The notes under the pieces are model-generated. The model had not been told where the DNA came from. It did not search any database and was given only the letters and a program-made list of their open reading frames with translations. Position numbers and translations under genes: made by a program. Of a stretch of DNA of 64,000 nt, positions 33,001-45,006 are shown piece by piece. The DNA is taken from contig CM027385.1 of the NCBI GenBank assembly GCA_015680905.1, positions 27,162,501 through 27,226,500 on the forward strand, given 5' to 3'. Position 1 is the first letter of the stretch; each line of letters opens with the position of its first letter. This stretch comes from Coptis chinensis. Its lineage: Eukaryota > Streptophyta > Magnoliopsida > Ranunculales > Ranunculaceae.

Positions 33001-33610
33001 GTGTTTTCTTTGGGCAATCATCTCAACATGGACAACAATGCTATCACACTATTTCCAGACCACCCAAACTGTTTTTTCAGATTATGAAGTTCAATAACTG
33101 CTGAAAGTGTTGTCTTGGGTCCCTCACAAGAAGGGTACAATTTTTCTATTGCTTTTCTTTGTAGTCAAGATACCTCTTTCCCAAGTCTGGTTCAGGAACA
33201 AATGGTGGTTCAATATCTCCTGTTTCAATACCATGGCCCATATAACCATTAACAAAGGTCTCTATTCCAAGCCCTTCTTCCTCGATGTGTTTTTCTTCCA
33301 TGTTTCCCACCACCGGATGCTCCATCAAAGTCTGTGAGCGTCTTTCACCATATAAAACCCATACACGGTATGAGAGATCTATACCGTTTAGGTTCAAATT
33401 ATCTTCGACCACATCATATTCTAGTCGGAACCTATTCCTGCAATTTTTACATGGGCAAGGACAAGCAAACCCGCCCAACTTTGTTTTGGAAAATGAAACA
33501 AAATCCCTAGCCCCATCTTCATAAAGTGTGGATCTCTTGTTTGTTTTATCCATCCAAGCTTTTTGAAGTTGCTCACTCATTCTACAATAAAACAAAGCAC
33601 TTTCTAGCAT
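30081..33610 (-). pseudogene. tnpD-like transposase gene of CACTA (TNP2 family)
   Basis: Minus-strand blocks in family order: 33146-33610 transposase-associated domain (W..K......Y..G...F, CPCKNCRN), 32709-33017 TNP2 start (CIHVCKNNCMLYWK), 32310-32534 (WDHGVPAYDMYKKEHFKLRA, then WGIHDFPAFGNLS, GYKACP), 31374-32310 (VRHVVDVIHTEKN, then MKSHDYHVIIEYLLPVLL and FPPSFFYIIIHLMVHLADEA, the DUF4218 part), 30936-31247 (VEGSIADSYLVVES) and 30081-30671 (DUF4216-like, VVFYCDWV...G). TNP2 proteins are the catalytic transposases of CACTA elements. Stops interrupt the frame, e.g. TGA directly after GYKACP near 32309 and others between 32535 and 32708. Large intron-like gaps separate the last two blocks. 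Confidence 0.9.
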
Positions 33611-36133
33611 GTTTATAGTTAAGAAATTTAAGACAAAACAAGCAAATAAGTTACAATCATCCGACTATCAAACAGACACAAATGTTTTCATATGAAGAAC
33701 ACTACTAAGATAACCTTGATGTTCTCAAACAATCCCGAACTTGACAACTCAAGTTCCAATAATCTAGATTGGTCCACGAAATGGCACATTTAGTCACACT
33801 AATTAATGACCTGATCATACGATACCTATAATTTATGTCATATCATTGGAGAATAATAGGCAAAAAAAAAAGAATAAAAAGATCAAGCAATATGTTCTTA
33901 ACATTCCCTGTCCTAGGCAAAGAAAGCACATTGATACAACATATATAACCCAAAAGTGAAAGGCCATATAAAAAGTAAAGATTCGACTAAAAAAATTCTT
34001 TTGGCTAAGTAGCACTCTTTTTGCTTCAAGCAAGCACATCCCATACTAACAGTAATAATAACAATTATATATCAATCCAAAATATAGAAATATAAAATAA
34101 AAAGAACACAATCAATAATATATCTTATGTAAATATCTATTGTAAATTAAAAATGTCACCATTGTGTATTAGTTGGTTATAACAAATTGGGCAAGCTAAG
34201 ATATCTGTGTTAGTGTTGACTTCCTTCTCATTCTAAGGATAACATAATGGCATGTTAAAAGATAAGGGAAAAAAGGTACAATCAGATAGCCTACATGCTT
34301 ATACATAGTAAAAAAACCTCCAACATAGACAAAGACATTCATGTGATGCTAACGCCACATTATATGTCTACACAGGATTCTACCAAATCAGATTATTCTT
34401 ATCACCAACAATCCATATATCAAAGAAGAAGACGAAAAAACAAAACGAAACTAAGTAGATAACACTATGAACCATTAATTACATCTTAAGCATTTTGCAG
34501 TGATCAGTGCATGTAATCACGCATTGATGTTGTTGTCATGTAGAAACATAACGCCGCATGACAACAACAATCATAACACTACATGTAAGAAACACACAAG
34601 TAAGAGATGTCAATCACTAATGGTTTTGCAGGTATTCCGTTTGCATTCTCTCACATGCTTTCCCTATCTGTTTGCTCTCAAGACTTGTATTTATCCATAT
34701 GCTTGTTTGTTTAGTAGTGATTGTAATTGTGTTTTGTTTCTTTTTACATTTTTTGATGAAAAGATTCGATTTTGATTATGTAAATTTTCTTTTGAGTATG
34801 TTATATTATACTTTTCACCTTTATATTAGATAAAGAGCTATGATAGGTGAAGGAACTTATAGATCATATGCAACAGCTAAACAAGACAAGAATCACATAA
34901 ACAATGAATTAAGACATGTATTTTCTCATCAGTCATAACTGGTTGCCTTAACCATGTTACTTATAATGTACTAAATGTGATAGTCTGAATTATTGTCTTT
35001 GTTAACACATACATAATTGGTTGCATGAGCATGTTAACTGTGTCTACTCTTTTTCCTTCCCAATTTCCAAAAGAATGACCCAAAAAAAATATATATGTGT
35101 AGAAAAAATATATTACTTTTGAATAGCCCAACAAACAGGAAACAAGGCTCATGTGCAAAGATCTATGTTCTATATATCATTTTGTTTCGTATCGCCTCAA
35201 TCATTTTGTGTCGCACTTTTATAAACCATTCCCATCTGTTTCTTACACTCCTTAGATTTTCTAATTTGATGTTGCTGAAGCAGGTTCTAAGCAGTGTTAT
35301 AAGCCAATACTTACTATTATAGTGTTAGATAAAACATCAAAGGTTAGATAACATTATGAACCATTAATAGTGTTAGATAAAACATCGATCTAACACTAAG
35401 TAAATCAAGTCACAACACATGAGATGCGTCTTTTATCTCATAATCGAAAGTTGGAGAAAACCCATAAGCAAGAACCCCACTTTTTTAAAAACAATTGATG
35501 AGTAAATTAAATTAGTTACCTTGAGCAAATCGACTGACAAAAGCAACGACAACTTGTTTAATCTCTGAGATACACTAAGAACATAGATAAAATTTTAATT
35601 AGAACCCCAAATCAATTATTGAAAGGGGAGGATAGAAGAGGAACAAGAAGGGGGTAGAACATAAGAAAAACAAGAGAGAGGAAGAGAGGACGACTTACCT
35701 AGTAAGGAATCAAAACCTTGGCCGGCGCGGCAACACCACTCCACTATTTTCTCTTTTTTCATGTTGTTTTCCTATTGTTTTCCTTTTCATTCACTTGTTA
35801 CTGATTTCTCCTTTTTAGGGCATCGGGATTTAGATGAGCGGCTAGAGCAAAAAAAATCCCGCTTAAGTTTTCGTTATTTCCCGCTTAAGTTTTTGTTATA
35901 TTTTTAGCAAAGTGATTTTTGTTTTTGATAATTTAATTATTCTTCCTTTTTGTTTATCAACTCTGTAACATATACACAAACGTTAGAAAATATACAAGAA
36001 ATGTTACATAATATTTACCAACGGATACTTGTATTTCTAACGGTTATTAAATGTTGGTCCATTAACTAATGGATGTATATGTGTTGGTAATGAAAAATCC
36101 CAATAGTTGCAAAATAGCCCAAATGGTGTAGTG
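33611..36133 (-). other. 5' region and right terminus of CACTA
   Basis: No protein-coding block. A GTAAGT donor (minus strand, 35693-35698) beside a CT-rich, GC-richer stretch (35700-35800) suggests a non-coding first exon for the transposase transcripts. The last ~180 bp carry subterminal AACGTTAG / CCGTTAG / GTAACAT motifs and end with the inverted CACTACACCAT at 36123-36133. Confidence 0.6.
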
Positions 36134-36136
36134 ATT

Positions 36137-36246
36137 TAGCATTATTTCTAGAATAGAATTAGTAGCGTACTAGTCTATATAAGAACATCGTTGGATGTAA
36201 ACATTCATTCATTCATTCAATATTATCAATTTATCAAAATATTTTA
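36137..36246 (+). repeat. Chromovirus-like E 3' LTR, right part
   Basis: It continues the LTR broken at 21743. It contains CTATATAAGAACATCG (TATA-like) and ATTCATTCATTC, and ends ...TATTTTACA. With the left part the LTR is about 190 bp, short for a gypsy element. Confidence 0.55.
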
Positions 36247-36997
36247 CATACCTTTTTACTTTTAATTCGCTTATGCTTCGTCATATGTTCAGTCTTGGAA
36301 GACCTAATTAGCTTAGAGGAATAACCATTTGTTTTTCCAATTTTTATTTATTTATTTAGTTTAGTTTTGTTCTCTTCAAATTCTAGAGTTGGAACTTTTC
36401 AGGGGTTGATTTTTTGACTAAAACTGTTTTTTTCCCTTCAAATTTGTAAGAAAATGGTGATTTTTCTAAACTCCAGTTGTGTGATACTGTAGAACACATG
36501 AGAATAATATTTTTGTGTCCAGAGTTGATACTACACAAGTGATACATTATGATTAGTGTTTGATCATTCCACTAGCTTTGAAGTTAGAACTGAATATATA
36601 GGCAACACAGTGACAACCATGGGTTATGGTTTCCAGGATGTCATTGTCAACTGGAATGCATACCTCATGATTTTCATCACTTATATTTTTAGTAGTGTGA
36701 ATGAGAACCCCTAAATATTGGATATTATGAACGATAATTATTACTTTAGAGTGTATGATGAATTGATTTCTTTATCCTTTCAGTCTTGGTTGAATTTTAT
36801 TTCAATGCGTTTTTTTAGTCCTAATTTCAAAGCATTTTGGCTAATTTATGCTACCTAATTTTTCAGGTTAGTCGAGAGTTATATATATTCACTCATTCAA
36901 ATGAGCAAGATCATCTAAAAGAAATTATCACCCACTCAGCTACTTCTTTAGGCATTACTTGCTTTGGTTAACTTGAAATTTCCAATTTTTTTATATG
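36247..36997 (+). other. Relic DNA with exon-like block X, copy 1
   Basis: After an AG acceptor at 36867 an open block begins (VSRELYIFTHSNEQDHLKEI, about 30 codons), preceded by a pyrimidine-rich tract. A diverged second copy with the same acceptor lies at 46849. The gene is not recognised. The rest of the interval shows nothing. Confidence 0.35.
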
Positions 36998-37686
36998 ATG
37001 TTACTACTTTGTTCTTACTTTTTACCATCATATTTTTGTTTTAAAAGCACATACGTAGTCCGACAACATGCTACAATTTGTGAAATGGAGCCACTTTAAA
37101 TAATCTGAATTTAGAATTGTTCTCTTTTGAGAGTGATGTTCTTTTAATAGAAATTTCAAATGTACTATGTGTTTCTTACTTAATAGTTGCGACTTTGCTT
37201 ACAGAAGAATGACACTTTGTCAATCCATGGCATTCAACAATCAATTTCCCATCCCAATCGTTTTGAATTTATCAGGCATGGGTTTTCTTTATTTTCAATT
37301 TTAGTGATTTTTTTCATTTTCGTGATATCTCTATCCAATTTTTCTATTTGTGATCACAATTTGGAGAATTCTTTGGATAATTTAATGGACTTAAAAACAT
37401 TTTGGATGAATTAATGCTAATGGGTACATGATTGTGTTGGTTTTGATTAGTGTAGGGTTGAAGGCTTCATAATATTCTATACATGCAGCGAGTCAAAGGA
37501 GGAAAGTCAGTGAACTTGATGTTTAAAGATTGAATAAGTTTGAAACTCGCACCATTTAGCATGTGAAGGTATGGAGGTAATGTTTTCTGTACTCGTGGAA
37601 AATACTATTTAGTGTTGGAATACGCTTCCATTGATGCATTCACTTTAGAGTAGTTATTTTTCCTATATAATGATGGTATACGTGTT

Positions 37687-39000
37687 TGATAATACTAAAA
37701 ACAAGCTTTGACCCTACTTACGCTAATTAAACTCGGCAGAAGTAAAAACACGCTTTAGTATTTTGTTATCAAAGTTCTACTCTCGATTATCTTATAATAA
37801 AACTGGAGTCAGAATTCGTTCCACTCCTAATTTCTTAAAACATAATTAATTCTACTAGTGATTAACAATTCAACAACTTTAGAGTAATTATTGTGAATAT
37901 AACTAATATGGCAATTACTATGATTGAATCAAACTATGACAATTAAATAATAATATGTGAATATGAGAAGGAATTAGGGAGATTTGATATCCACCTTGAT
38001 TAATCCATAACATGCTAGTATGGAGTTTGTTGCAACCCTAATCTTTATGTTTTCACACAAGGTTTAATATAAATGTTAGGTCTTTTTATCCCTAATTATT
38101 CATGGTATCTCTAACGAACTAATAATTACTATGAGAGGAAGTTGAAACACATTCTCATGGTGAATGAACTACCCTCTAGAATATAAGCTCTTAAATATAT
38201 CTAATATATACTAACACATCAAGTCTTCATCATAGCTTCAATCAAACCCCTCTAATGGAGGTTTAGCTATGGTTCATTAGACTATCATGGAATAAATTAT
38301 AAGAAGAAGACATGATTTAAAGGAATACTTGTATTGTATTACTGGTGGCTAGGCTAATAAAACATAAAACTAGGTTTAGACTAAAGAGAATAACTAATGG
38401 GAGAAAGAGAGATTAATTAACTAATAGGTGAGGTTAAGATAGTTTTGCCTTAGTCCTCTTTATATAGAAGAGGGATAGGTTTATAATTTCATGCATGAGT
38501 TTTGGAGCTATGTTTTGAGCCATTAAATCAAGCCCAAAACCTAATTACTTAAGTCTAAAAAGGGTTTTTCTACTAGAAATTATTGCAATAACCTTTTCGT
38601 CCACTTTTAATCCTCTGATTTGACCAAGGCTTAGACCATTAGAAAGATATTTATGAGTCGGTCATTTTGGCATATAGTATGCCCAATTCCGAGGTCTGAG
38701 TCCAAAAATACGGCCTGCGAAAGTTCTATTGACTTTTATGCTCTATTTCTGCCCGCGTTGACTTTGACTTTTCAGCTTTGATTGGGCTTTAAAAAGGCTT
38801 TTTTCTCGTTAAAACTTGGGCTTTAACCATAGAACTTATTAGCAACCAACTTTTGCTCATTTCTCTTGCAAAAGTGACATATTTCTTCACATGTTTGACT
38901 CCAAGACCTGAAATAGTACTAATTCTTATTTATTATAAACATAATTGGTATAAATGTAATATTATTAATGGGTTAAAACTATAGTTTTGGGCTCTTATCA
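37687..39000 (-). repeat. Solo Athila LTR in the left arm of the inverted repeat
   Basis: Minus-oriented LTR of 1314 bp, TGATAATAC...CTCTTATCA, with a perfect 5-bp duplication GTGTT (37682-37686 and 39001-39005). The right arm of the inverted repeat shows the empty site at ~41808-41815. It is more diverged from the A, C and 22075 copies than they are from one another, so it is older or of another subfamily. Confidence 0.93.
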
Positions 39001-39118
39001 GTGTTACATATTGGTATATATAATTTAGTACTTTGCAAATTAACCAACACAATGTTAAATCAAATTATCATTTCCATTGAATCATTAATACATATGATTC
39101 TATAGTGCAGAGAGTGTC

Positions 39119-41685
39119 TACTTTCTTTATTTATAAAACTTTGAAATGTATAGTCTGAACATGAGAGCTGCCTTCTGAATATTAAATAACACTTTTTATA
39201 GTAAGTGATATCACTGCCTTTTTATGAGTGAATAATGATAATAGTTGTAGCCTTGAGCTTTTTGAGTTGGTGCCAAGATACCATGCAATTGTATCTCGAT
39301 TTATGCTTGGTATAACTATTTGTATACTTTTAGATGTCTAGCACAGGAAAGCCGTTTCCATCTATCTTTTACGTGTTTGTTAAGACTAAGTGTAAGTAAC
39401 TTTCTTTTTGCTACTATTTTAGTTATTCATATTAGTCAATTAATCTACTGTCTAATTGATCTAGTAGACACATTATATTATTACCGTAGCTTTGGTATGT
39501 ATTTTAAGTGTTATATGTTGATTTTTCCTTTTTGCTACTATTGTAAGAATTACATTCATTCTGGATTTGGTTTTTGGTTGGAGACGAGTACACTATAATG
39601 GTGTGGTAATCAACGCCATGTGCCAGCCTTTTTCATTTTGAATGCTATTATATATTTGACAAAGTTTGTAATATTCAATTATGTTCATAAGTTGGAATCA
39701 TACCAATCTGTCATGGGGAGTTAAGTCTATGCAAAATACATGTATTTACTATATGCACCACCAAGTAGGTTAATTGCTTATCAAGTACAACCATGATTGA
39801 ATGAGCATGAATTTTTTTAACTATCATATAAAATTAATAAGCAAATTAAGACGATTCATAGATGTTTGAGACTAACTATTTCTTTGAATGCATTAGGATG
39901 ATGTTGCTCTTCTTTGTATGTGATGAACAACGTTGTAGCTTTATCTCAAGCTCTTTTAATTTGTTTACGGGCTTGACAATTCTACACACTTATGCACATG
40001 TAATACCCCCTAAAATCAAAATAACTCACACAGTCAACGTCATATACCTAAAAAAAAAGGGGGAAGATTGATCTCAGATCCATCCAAAATATTAAGACTT
40101 TATGTACGTACCTCAATATCTTTCAAAATCTTGCCATGTATCATTACTGGAAAGTAGTTTGGCCCTTATCCTTGATCGCAACTGCCTTGAATGGCTTTGC
40201 AACTTGGTTTTAGAAACTTATAAAGGAGAGAAAATATATTTAGGTATATTGCATATATAAACTCTTAAAAAATAGGTATCATTGTATCAGTTCAATCTAT
40301 TAAGTGTTAGTTGTTTTTTTATAATAATAATTGTAGAGCCTACTTATCAACCATCAACTATTCATGCATGCAAAAGCTAGAGGAAATATTCATAGGCAAG
40401 TGGTCAATATATTAGTTGTCTTTTTTCGAGAATACATTATATTAGTTGTCATGGATCAAATAGAGTGTTAACAAAGAAATATAAATAAAAAATGAATATG
40501 AGGTTTCTCAAAATTAAAAAAGACAGGGATATGAGTGCTGCTAGCCTACCACTTACTTTCATAATGGATCAAAGAAACCTAGCTATATTATCAATGTAGA
40601 CCCTAGCAGGCTTATGCTCATGGCTAAGAAACACATAAAAAGGTTGGATTATAATGTATACACGTTTTCTTGAGAACTGGAATTCATCAAAATAGTACAC
40701 CTAAACATGCGTTGCAAGATCGCGAGCACTATAACAAATAAGTCTTGCCCAAAAAAAAAAACATTGATGACACTATAAGTCATGTGAGACAGGACACCCT
40801 ATAAGTCATGAGAGATAGTGACAATTGTTTAATGATCTATGAAGAGCAACTCCTCAGCAACCCATCCAAACAAAATATTTGTGGTTTTCTATGCTCTTTG
40901 ATTTTTAACTATCAATTCAAGCTTTTCTAAAAGAAAAAAACAAATTTCCTTAGCAATCGAATGCATGGAGTCCGTTAGTATGTTTTTTGTATTTTGCAGG
41001 AATTAGAGTAACTTTATTAAGTAGCCATTGAGCCAGGCCATGGCCGGGATTGTTACATTTTATGTTTTTAATATTACTGTAAAATAGGAATAGGCCATTT
41101 CATTAGATAATTATGATATTTATGTGATTAATTTGGTATACTTGATATTGAAAATAAAAATATGTGATATTTATTTTTATTTTTTTGAGAATAACCATTT
41201 CCCAAAAAAAAAATACACTTATTCATTCGGAATTTCTTGATTTCTAATATTATAACATTTGAAAATAAAGTCTGATATTTAATGCATAATTGAGGTGAGA
41301 AATTGCTAGCTTTATTTTGGGCTAGATTAAATTTTTGTTGTTGTTGTTGTTATTGTTGTGTTGTGTTTTTTTAGTAAAGAAGTTCACACCTAAATAAGAA
41401 TGAGAAACAAAAGGAAGAGATAAAATAACAAAAACGATGAAAGTAATGTAAATCTCCTCTCCTCATAAGAAATTGTTGTACAACCGTTTATACATGTGGA
41501 AGTTATTGTCCTACACAACGTCGACACAATAATAGTCATTTTATTATTTGAACTCATACCTTTCGTATCTACCCTTATCTATTTCTCTTCTTGGTAGCTT
41601 GAAGTTGAAATTATAGAATGATCATCAGCCAACCACAGACCAACTTTCACAATTTCTAAACATGACAATGAAATGTAATCATGAC
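39119..41685. other. Spacer of the inverted repeat, nothing recognised
   Basis: 2.57 kb of A+T-rich DNA. A (TTG)n run lies at about 41335-41355. Scattered short ORFs show no protein resemblance. Confidence 0.5.
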
Positions 41686-42510
41686 ACTCACACTCTCTGC
41701 ACTATAGAATCATATGTATTAATGATTCAATGGAAATGCTAATTTGATTTAGCACTGTGTTGGTTAATTTGCAAAGTAGTAAATTATATATACCAATATG
41801 TAACACGTATACCATCATTATATAGAAAAAATAACTACGTACTCTAAAGTGAATGCATCACTAGAAGCGTATTCCAACACTAAATAGTATTTTCCATGGT
41901 TACAGAAAACATTACCTCCATACCTTCACAGGTTCAATGGTGCGAGTTTCAAACTTATTCAATCTTTAAACATCAAGTTCACTGACTTTATTTCCTCTTT
42001 TGACAGGCCGCATGTATAGAATATTATGAAGCCTTCGACCCTACACTAATCAAAACTAGCACAATCATGAACCCATCAGCACTAATTCATCCAAAATGTT
42101 TGTTAGTCCATTAAATTATTCAAGGAATAATTCTCCAAATTGTGATCACAAAAAGAAAAATTGGATAGATATATCATGAAAACGAAAAAAATCACTAAAA
42201 TAGAAAATAAAGAAAACACATACTTGATAGATAACGATTGGGATGGGAAATTGACTGTTGAATGCCATGGATTGACAAAGTGTCATTCTTTTGTATGCAA
42301 AGTCGCAACTATTAAGTAAGAACGAAACACATAGTACATTTGAAATTTCAATTAAAAGAACATCACTCTGAAAAGAGAACTATTCTAAACACAAATTGTT
42401 TAAAGTGGTTCCATTTCACAAATTGTAGCATATCGTCGGACTACGTATGTGCTGAAAAAACAAAAATATGATGGTAAAAAGTAAGAACGTAGCAGTAACA
42501 TCCTTTCTTT

Positions 42511-43337
42511 AAAATTTATCATGGTGTATCGTTGTTAGGATTAGTAGCCTTTACGATATATCAATCTATTTTGCAGATACAAGTGATTGTTTATTAAATT
42601 AAATCCAACCATTTTCAAAATGCAACACATGATGACTACCTCATACTGAGATTGGAACAACTTGATGATTGAGATGAACTACCAAGTTGATGAAATAGCA
42701 CATCAGGTACAATAACTTAATTTTTAATTCCGACCGCATACTTTATTTGGTTTAGGTAGGAGTTATGAGAATACCTATGAATGCATCACTTTGTTTGGTT
42801 CATTTAGGAGTATAAGTTTAAAAGTTTAGGCTTTGCTAAGGTTTCTTTGATGATTGATAATTTGATTTTCTTTTTCCATGAAGTTATATACTAATTATGC
42901 TAGCCTGATTAAAGTGATTATAAGCATCGGTTGGCCATAACTACCAAATTCAATGTGAATCTGTAGAATATTTTATTCAAGATATCTTAGCCCCTAGTCC
43001 CCAAGTACGTGCTTAAGGCGGAAGTTCTTTAGATGAATTTTGTAGTTTGAGACTGTAATATGGTGTGCAAATACAAAAAAGAATAAAATCAAGTGTATCT
43101 GTTACAGTGCATAAATCTTTGATTGTGAAATAAAGCTTGAATAATTATAGATACTTATCACAAGAATTTTTATATGAGTTTTATATAATATTTGCCTTTT
43201 GTCATGATTACTTAGTATTTTCTTGCTATGTGGACTTGGTTTTGGTTTACTCGCTACTCACTATAGATTGGCACAAGTTTTTTGGTATAACAAGTGCATA
43301 TTACGATAAGTTCTTTAGTAAATACATTAACATATTG
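42511..43337 (+). other. Relic DNA with exon-like block Y, copy 1
   Basis: From 42525 a ~110-bp stretch (TCGTTGTTAGGATTAGTA, then CTATTTTGCAG acceptor and TACAAGTG) matches 53620-53720 at about 80%. Otherwise no recognised content. Confidence 0.4.
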
Positions 43338-44827
43338 TGTAAACCCCTTATTTTTGGGCCTAGGCTGTGACGTTAATGAACTTTAGGTCTTCCCCAATAA
43401 CTCATTCTAAGATCCAGGAAGAGAACCCAATTTAAGGGTTGAGATAAAATCAGAGAAAAATAGCACCGACTGTCGAAATCTCTTCATCCTTATCTCATTC
43501 TTTTTTTGGTCGGAAATCACAACCCACAAATAAGAGGATGATGGTAAGCTCAAATACCTTGAGTTAATGGATGTTTGATTCTAATATATATGGTATATCA
43601 CCACCCAAGAAGAAGAAATGAGAGAGAAATCGGTTTTGGAGCAAAGTTGGCACCTTTCACCAAAACAATCATATCTTTCCACATAGTGATTGGTTTTAGA
43701 CGCCGTTTTGACCGTTGGAAAATAGATTCAAAGAGCTTTCTAAAGGTATATGGTTCAGTGGGTGATTTTACTAGGATTGCTTCTGAATTTAAGTTCTTTT
43801 TGGGGTAAAATTATACCACCTTGTGATGCAAGGGGATGATATTGAGGACTTGTGACCAGGTCATTGGGTGCTCAATTGTGACGTGTTCTTACCCAAATCA
43901 ATGTGTGTATTGCTGATTTGGAGCTATTAGCTAAGGTGGAGGAAGAACCAATCATCAAAGATATAGGTTGATGAAACCCAATACCGAGTACCGATAGGTT
44001 TACATTAAATCGGCGAGAAGGCAAGTACATCTACATCCTTTTCTTTTTTATTTCAAATAAATTGATAATAAGTATGGTGGTTTTGAAATCACTCTTCAAT
44101 ATTGTGTTTGATTATTTTTAGTACCTTGTTAGTGATTGCTATTTTGAATTAGAAGTTGATACAATTAATATTGAATTATAATAGGTTGAACGCATGACTA
44201 AGTTAATTATTATGTGAGGCGTGATTGTTGAGTTTGAGCTGTCGAGTTGTCATGTTGGATTTCGACTTTGATTAGTATGTCTTGTTTGTGGCTATTTCAT
44301 CTGTTGTTATTGATAGTTAGATTATTATGCTTGATGCAAATATATATACACGGTAGTAATTACCCGCTAAATATTTGGTAATATATGTCATGTCTAAGAA
44401 TATAGAATATGGTTGTCTTGCTGATTTGTTTTAACTGGATATTAGGTTTGTTTGTTATGTGAAGTGCTATGAAATATAAAGATTTTATTATACTATGTTG
44501 TGTAACTCTTTTTATTTGGATGTACAAGATTAGTTTGTAGGTGATACTTGCTGGGCGCGTGGTTTTTACACCTTTACAAATTTTGCAGGTTTTCGATACT
44601 TGATCACGCGGAGAGACGAGTTGAGACCTTATTTGGTTAGAGCCTGAACTCTTTGTTTTTATTTATTTGCTAGTTTTCACCCGTATTTGACTTATTGTAA
44701 TGGTTTCATTTTGTAAACCGGTTACTTGACTGCTCCGGCACTTGTCGAGACGGTTAAGTAGTTGGGTTCTCCGACTCATTATATCTTGGGCTGGTTAGCT
44801 AGGATATAGTGGGTTTGGGGAATTACA
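43338..44827 (+). repeat. Solo LTR of a Ty3/gypsy element, Tekay-like
   Basis: TGTAAACCCC...GGGAATTACA, 1490 bp, with a perfect 5-bp duplication TATTG (43333-43337 and 44828-44832). The start and the GGGTTCTCCGACTCATTATA-type 3' part recall Tekay/Del chromovirus LTRs; the clade is inference. No internal sequence is attached. Confidence 0.88.
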
Positions 44828-45006
44828 TATTGGGTATTGATTTACTAAGTTTTTGATGTTATGCATTTTATAGAGGCTACATTACATCAACACTGCTGCT
44901 ATGAAGAGCTAAGATTATGCGCCAAGTGAAAATCATCAAATGTGACCATTACTTGATTAAGACAACAAATGTACATAAGGTTGATGCGTGCTTCTTTACA
45001 ATACAG

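Larger units (their letters stand above)
21744..36133 (-). mobile_element. EnSpm/CACTA DNA transposon with captured gene fragments
   Basis: Terminal inverted repeats start CACTACACCAT at 21744 and, on the other strand, at 36133. They are flanked by the 3-bp target duplication ATT (21741-21743 and 36134-36136), as expected of the superfamily. Subterminal regions are rich in CCGTTACTAAT / GTAACGGAT-like motifs in both orientations (21790-22074, 23515-23570, 35960-36080), the usual binding sites of the TnpA-type protein. Minus-strand genes: tnpD-like (30081-33610) and tnpA-like (28086-29842). Downstream of these lie RAD16-like and tomosyn-like host gene fragments. A solo Athila LTR (22075-23514) is nested inside. 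Total 14,390 bp, about 12.9 kb without the nested LTR and its duplication. Both transposase genes are broken, so it is non-autonomous now. Confidence 0.93.
36998..42510. repeat. Large inverted repeat, ~0.8-kb arms
   Basis: The left arm 36998-39118 (minus the LTR inserted at 37687-39000) is the reverse complement of the right arm 41686-42510, with roughly 85-90% identity by eye. Examples: GACACTTTGTCAATCCATGG and GATTCTATAGTGCAGAGAGT in the left arm both recur inverted in the right. The outer ends read GATGTTACT on both strands. The spacer is 2.57 kb. No target duplication is visible at the ends, so it may be a fold-back transposon or an inverted segmental duplication. An exon-like block with AG acceptor lies in the left arm at about 37202-37290 (KNDTLSIHGIQQSISHPNRF). 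Confidence 0.85.

Noticed and set aside
37202-37290. Phosphoglycerate mutase-like motif (FEFIRHG) in the inverted repeat arm
   Set aside because: Only an RHG triplet in a hydrophobic context; no surrounding motif of that family.
39119-41685. Coding genes in the spacer of the inverted repeat
   Set aside because: The open frames are short, A+T-driven and hydrophobic, with no recognisable motif or splice context.
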